Shown here piece by piece: positions 4,079 to 6,876 of a stretch of 6,876 bases of DNA. The DNA comes from Nanobdellota archaeon. Lineage in GTDB: Archaea > Nanobdellota > Nanobdellia > Pacearchaeales > GW2011-AR1. The first letter of the stretch is position 1. Each line of letters starts with the position of its first letter. The stretch covers positions 1 through 6,876 of the forward strand of contig JAGVIM010000249.1 of the NCBI GenBank assembly GCA_020056045.1. Reading direction: 5' to 3'. The translations under genes and the position numbers were made by a program. Under the pieces are notes generated by a model that worked only from the letters and a program-made list of their open reading frames with translations, searched no databases and was not told the origin of the DNA.

Positions 4079-6289
4079 ATGGCTGAAAATAATATTAAAA
4101 AAATTACATTAGACATAACTGGTATGCATTGCGCAAGCTGTGGAATGCTTATAACAAAAAGAGTTCAAAAAGAGCCAGGAATAAAATATGTAAATGTAAA
4201 TCAAACAACAGAAAAAGCAACTATTGAATTTGATGAAACAAAAACATCTGAAAAATCTATAATAAAATCAATAGAAAGCTTAGGATACAAAGCTAAAGTT
4301 TTATCAGATGCAGAAAAATCTCCTGAATATGAAAACCAGAAAAAGCAAAATGAAATTAAGAAATTAAAAAATACATTTATCTTTAGTACTATATTTGCAT
4401 TTCCAGCTTTAATAATAGGCATGGTTTTGATGTTATTTGGAATAAATGTTCCATATAAAAATCTTATTTTATTCTTGTTAGCAACTCCTGTCCAATTCAT
4501 AGTTGGATGGGATATTTACAAAAGTGCATTTGGTGCATTAAAAAACAAGTCAGCAAATATGGATACTTTAATTGCAATTGGAACAAGTGCAGCTTATTTC
4601 TATAGCCTCTATGTAATTATGTTTAATCCAATGGGTGACCAATATTTTGAAGCAGCTGCTGTATTAATCACTTTTGTCATACTCGGAAGATATCTTGAAG
4701 CAATCGCAAAAGGAAAAACAAGTGAAGCAATTAAAAAATTAATGAATTTATCTCCAAAAATAGCAACAGTTATAAGAAATGGAAAAGAAGAAAAAATTTC
4801 AATTGATGATGTAGTTGTTGGAGATATTGTTATTGTAAAACCTGGTGAAAAAATTCCTGTTGATGGCGTTATTATAGATGGAGAAAGTGCAATTGATGAA
4901 TCAATGATAACAGGAGAATCAATGCCTGTTGAAAAAAAGAAAAACGACACAGTTATTGGTGCAACAATCAATAAACATGGATCATTCAAATTCAAAGCAA
5001 CAAAAGTAGGAGCAAACTCAACCTTAGCCCAGATTATTAAATTAATAGAAGATGCTCAGGGTAAAAAAGCACCAATCCAAAAATTTGCAGATAAAATTTC
5101 ATCCTATTTTGTTCCAGTAGTAATCCTAATAGCAATCTTATCCTTTTCAATATGGTATTTTATTGTAGGCCAAACCTTTGAATTTTCATTAATTATTGCA
5201 GTTTCTGTTTTAGTTATTGCCTGTCCATGTGCATTAGGATTAGCAACACCAACAGCAATAATGGTTGGAACAGGAAAAGGTGCTGAAAAAGGAATCTTAA
5301 TCAAAGGAGGAGATGCATTAGAAACAGCTCACAAGCTTTATGCTGTTGTTTTTGACAAAACAGGAACATTAACTCAAGGAAAACCAGTAGTAACTGATAT
5401 TATTACTGCAAATGATAATATTAATGAAAAAGAATTATTAAAATTAGCAGCAAGCTTAGAACAAAACAGCGAACATCCTTTAGCTCAAGCAGTTGTAAAC
5501 AAAGCAAAAGAAAAAAATATTAAATTAGAAGATATAAAATCATTTAAAGCAGTTCCAGGACATGGAGTTGAAGGAATCTATAAACTTAAAAAATTAATAG
5601 TAGGAAAACCAGAATACATTAGAAAAATATGCAATTTATCTGAACTAGATTCAAAAATTATAGCACTTGAAGAAGATGGAAAAACAGTAGTAGTTGTGAA
5701 TTATAATAGAAAACCTTTAGGAATTCTTGCAATAGCAGATACTCCAAGAGAAGATTCTATAGAAGCAGTTAAATTACTACAAAAAGAAAAAATAATTGTT
5801 TATATGATAACAGGAGACAACAAAAGAACAGCAAATGCAATTGCAAAACAATTAGGTATTAATCATGTAATTTCAGAAGTTCTTCCAGAAGATAAAGCTA
5901 AACATGTTAAACAATTGCAAAAAAAAGGAAAAGTTGCAATGGTTGGAGATGGTATTAATGATGCTCCTGCATTAGCACAAGCAGATATTGGAATTGCAAT
6001 AGGAAGTGGAACAGATGTTGCAATGGAAACAGGAAATGTTGTTTTAATGAATAATAAAACAACTGATGTTGTAAGAGCAATTAGATTAAGCAGAATAACT
6101 ATTAGTAAAATCAAACAAAATATGTTCTGGGCATTATTTTACAATGCCCTTGGAATTCCAATAGCAGCGGGAGTTATGTATCCATTTACAGGATGGTTAT
6201 TAAGTCCTATAATTGCAGGAGGAGCAATGGCTGCATCATCAGTAAGTGTTGTTGTTAATACTCTTCTGATGAAAAGAAAAAAATTTTAA
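4079..6289 (+). CDS. copA: Cu(I)-exporting P1B-type ATPase
   Basis: This 736-residue membrane pump exports Cu(I) (or Ag(I)) from the cytoplasm at the cost of ATP. In order it shows: one N-terminal heavy-metal domain (about 5-72) with GMHCASC, C18 and C21; the first membrane helices; the actuator domain with T278-G-E-S; the transmembrane metal site C382-P-C384; the phosphorylation site D426-KTGT; the H466-P nucleotide-binding motif; G623-DGIND; and the last two helices with Y688-N689 and M717-AASS. CPC plus YN plus MxxSS is the P1B-1 signature, which specifies monovalent copper rather than Zn or Cd. Length and single HMA domain are normal for the family and no motif is broken. It is the last gene of the arsR operon, one base after its neighbour's stop. 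A GTGGAG at 4061-4066 is the nearest SD, at a rather long 12-base distance, so coupling to the upstream gene may matter. Confidence 0.97.
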   Translation: MAENNIKKITLDITGMHCASCGMLITKRVQKEPGIKYVNVNQTTEKATIEFDETKTSEKSIIKSIESLGYKAKVLSDAEKSPEYENQKKQNEIKKLKNTFIFSTIFAFPALIIGMVLMLFGINVPYKNLILFLLATPVQFIVGWDIYKSAFGALKNKSANMDTLIAIGTSAAYFYSLYVIMFNPMGDQYFEAAAVLITFVILGRYLEAIAKGKTSEAIKKLMNLSPKIATVIRNGKEEKISIDDVVVGDIVIVKPGEKIPVDGVIIDGESAIDESMITGESMPVEKKKNDTVIGATINKHGSFKFKATKVGANSTLAQIIKLIEDAQGKKAPIQKFADKISSYFVPVVILIAILSFSIWYFIVGQTFEFSLIIAVSVLVIACPCALGLATPTAIMVGTGKGAEKGILIKGGDALETAHKLYAVVFDKTGTLTQGKPVVTDIITANDNINEKELLKLAASLEQNSEHPLAQAVVNKAKEKNIKLEDIKSFKAVPGHGVEGIYKLKKLIVGKPEYIRKICNLSELDSKIIALEEDGKTVVVVNYNRKPLGILAIADTPREDSIEAVKLLQKEKIIVYMITGDNKRTANAIAKQLGINHVISEVLPEDKAKHVKQLQKKGKVAMVGDGINDAPALAQADIGIAIGSGTDVAMETGNVVLMNNKTTDVVRAIRLSRITISKIKQNMFWALFYNALGIPIAAGVMYPFTGWLLSPIIAGGAMAASSVSVVVNTLLMKRKKF

Positions 6290-6322
6290 AAATCATATTA
6301 ATACTTAAAATGTATTCATTTT

Positions 6323-6346
6323 CAGAGGCTACTTTAGTAGCCTCTG
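6323..6346. repeat. perfect GC-rich inverted repeat after copA (hairpin, possible terminator)
   Basis: CAGAGGCTACT and AGTAGCCTCTG are perfect reverse complements separated by TT, giving an 11-base arm that can fold as a 9-10 bp stem with a 4-6 base loop. It is one of the most GC-rich spots in the window and begins 34 bases after the copA stop. No T-run follows directly on the plus strand; a short T-rich patch precedes it. A terminator, an mRNA 3'-end stabiliser or a protein-binding palindrome are all possible. Confidence 0.7.
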
Positions 6347-6383
6347 GTCCTATTCATCAAAATAAAATACTCAATTCACAAGG

Positions 6384-6390
6384 TATATTA
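6384..6390 (+). promoter_or_regulatory. possible TATA box of the Met-rich protein gene
   Basis: TATATTA preceded by AAGG is the best TATA-like element upstream of the 6431 start. Transcription would begin near 6413, giving a short leader of about 18 bases that still contains the strong SD. It lies downstream of the GC-rich hairpin, which fits separate transcription from copA. Confidence 0.4.
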
Positions 6391-6418
6391 ATTAGTTATC
6401 CTTAATAATTCCATAAAA

Positions 6419-6424
6419 GGAGGT
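6419..6424 (+). promoter_or_regulatory. strong ribosome binding site of the Met-rich protein gene
   Basis: GGAGGT lies six bases before the ATG at 6431 and is the best SD on the plus strand of the window. It fixes the start of the small gene and suggests high expression. Confidence 0.8.
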
Positions 6425-6430
6425 ATAAAA

Positions 6431-6697
6431 ATGGCAAACAAAAATAATAATTTATTAATTGGAATAATTATCATTATAGTATTAATTGTAGTTTTAAGCT
6501 TCACAGGTTCTGGAATGATGTCTAATTACGGAAATTATGGCATGATGTCTGGATATGGAAATATAATGGGATGGAATAACATGATGGGCGGATATGGCTC
6601 AAATGTAATGATAATTGGATGGATAACCTGGATACTAATAATTGTTCTTATAGTGGCTGCAATTTACTGGTTAATAAAATCTGCAAATAAGAAATAA
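6431..6697 (+). CDS. small two-helix membrane protein with Met/Gly/Tyr-rich loop
   Basis: This 88-residue protein has two hydrophobic segments, about 8-24 and 59-82, joined by a loop (25-58) made mostly of Gly, Met, Tyr, Asn and Ser. The loop carries methionine pairs at 29-30, 38-39 and 51-52 plus M46, with M60 at the edge of the second helix, arranged in loose GMMSxYG repeats. It contains no Cys or His. Met clusters of this kind bind Cu(I) or Ag(I) in exported copper proteins, and similar small Gly/Met-rich membrane proteins, often with a C-terminal SHOCT motif, are common near copper genes; here SHOCT is absent. The short basic ends would favour both termini inside and the loop outside, where it could capture copper exported by CopA. 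It has its own SD and probably its own promoter after the copA hairpin. Copper binding is inference; no named family is claimed. Confidence 0.82.
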   Translation: MANKNNNLLIGIIIIIVLIVVLSFTGSGMMSNYGNYGMMSGYGNIMGWNNMMGGYGSNVMIIGWITWILIIVLIVAAIYWLIKSANKK

Positions 6698-6706
6698 TAA
6701 CCTTAA

Positions 6707-6720
6707 TTTATTTTAATTTT
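6707..6720 (+). terminator. T-rich stretch after the Met-rich protein gene
   Basis: Three runs of T (TTTATTTTAATTTT) begin ten bases after the stop codon. Archaeal RNA polymerase terminates at such T-rich tracts without needing a hairpin, so this is a plausible terminator; in DNA this AT-rich the signal is weak. Confidence 0.4.
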
Positions 6721-6742
6721 ATAAAAAAGTTCTAATTAAAAG

Positions 6743-6753
6743 AATAATAAAAA
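6743..6753 (+). promoter_or_regulatory. possible TATA element of the methyltransferase gene
   Basis: AATAATAAAAA is centred about 25 bases before the ATG at 6773, which has no SD, so a leaderless start like those of the two regulators is possible. A second candidate, TTTTATAAAAAA at 6717-6728, would leave a leader of about 25 bases. Two copies of ATTAACC (6756-6762 and 6764-6770) sit between the box and the ATG. Confidence 0.3.
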
Positions 6754-6772
6754 TCATTAACCTATTAACCTT

Positions 6773-6876
6773 ATGAATAAAAATCTAATAGAAAAAAACA
6801 AGAAACTTTTTGATAGAATCGCAAGATATTACGATAATGGAATTTTTATGAGATATTTAACAAACTCACAATTAAA
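6773..6876 (+). CDS. N-terminus of a probable SAM-dependent methyltransferase (cut by window end)
   Basis: An open frame runs from the ATG to the window edge: 34 complete codons plus two bases. The residues KNKKLFDRIARYYDNGIF (8-25) match the usual beginning of UbiE/class I methyltransferases, where an N-(K)-x-FDxIAxxYD element precedes the SAM-binding fold. The glycine-rich SAM motif itself would lie beyond the window, so the family call rests on this N-terminal pattern alone and the substrate is unknown. There is no SD; a TATA-like element lies at leaderless distance. A T-rich stretch separates it from the Met-rich gene, so it is probably its own transcription unit. Whether it belongs functionally with the copper genes cannot be told. 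Confidence 0.7.
   Translation, partial: MNKNLIEKNKKLFDRIARYYDNGIFMRYLTNSQL

Noticed and set aside
4201..6114. Several open frames of 66-128 codons antisense to copA
   Set aside because: They lie wholly inside the clear copA coding frame, have hydrophobic low-information translations and no SD or promoter; they are by-products of the AT-rich codon pattern.
6300..6316. AATAC-N7-GTATT inverted repeat after copA as an operator
   Set aside because: Only five-base arms in very AT-rich DNA; not distinguishable from chance.
1..6876. tRNA, rRNA, CRISPR array, insertion sequence or attachment site
   Set aside because: No tRNA-like cloverleaf, rRNA motif, spaced direct repeats, transposase or terminal inverted repeats were seen on either strand.

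Overview
The window comes from a very AT-rich prokaryote, most likely an archaeon. Several genes have a TATA-like box about 26-28 bases before the ATG and no Shine-Dalgarno (SD) sequence, which fits leaderless archaeal mRNAs. Genes inside operons instead carry GGAGG-type sites. Gene packing is very tight and the proteins are rich in Lys and Ile. A small-genome anaerobic or DPANN-type archaeon (for example the Woesearchaeota/Pacearchaeota) is plausible, but this is inference and no rRNA or marker gene is present.

Left half, minus strand, read from 2583 down to 168: a five-gene operon. In order it holds an HD-domain phosphohydrolase, a DUF2249-DUF438-hemerythrin fusion, a single-cluster ferredoxin, a second stand-alone hemerythrin-like protein, and a small helical protein of unknown function. 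Spacing is 1, 10, 4 and 1 bases, and most SD sequences lie in the last codons of the upstream gene. Non-haem di-iron proteins plus a ferredoxin suggest defence against, or sensing of, oxygen or nitric oxide, or repair of Fe-S clusters.

Centre: a 69-base divergent intergenic region separates this operon from a plus-strand HxlR-family regulator. It holds a TATA-like box for each direction and repeated palindromic GTATAC sites, so the regulator probably controls both sides.

Right half, plus strand: an operon of an ArsR/SmtB-type repressor with CxC and CxxC motifs, a membrane-anchored protein of unknown family, and a CopA-type Cu(I) P1B ATPase. An ArsR-type operator overlaps the arsR promoter and start. 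After a perfect GC-rich hairpin comes a separately transcribed 88-residue membrane protein with a Met/Gly/Tyr-rich loop, a likely copper-related accessory. The window ends inside the first codons of a probable SAM-dependent methyltransferase.

Together the window looks like a metal and reactive-species stress island: one redox-type regulator beside an iron/hemerythrin operon, and one metal-type regulator heading copper efflux. The least described parts are the membrane protein between arsR and copA, the Met-rich protein, the 90-residue protein closing the hemerythrin operon, and the regulatory DNA.
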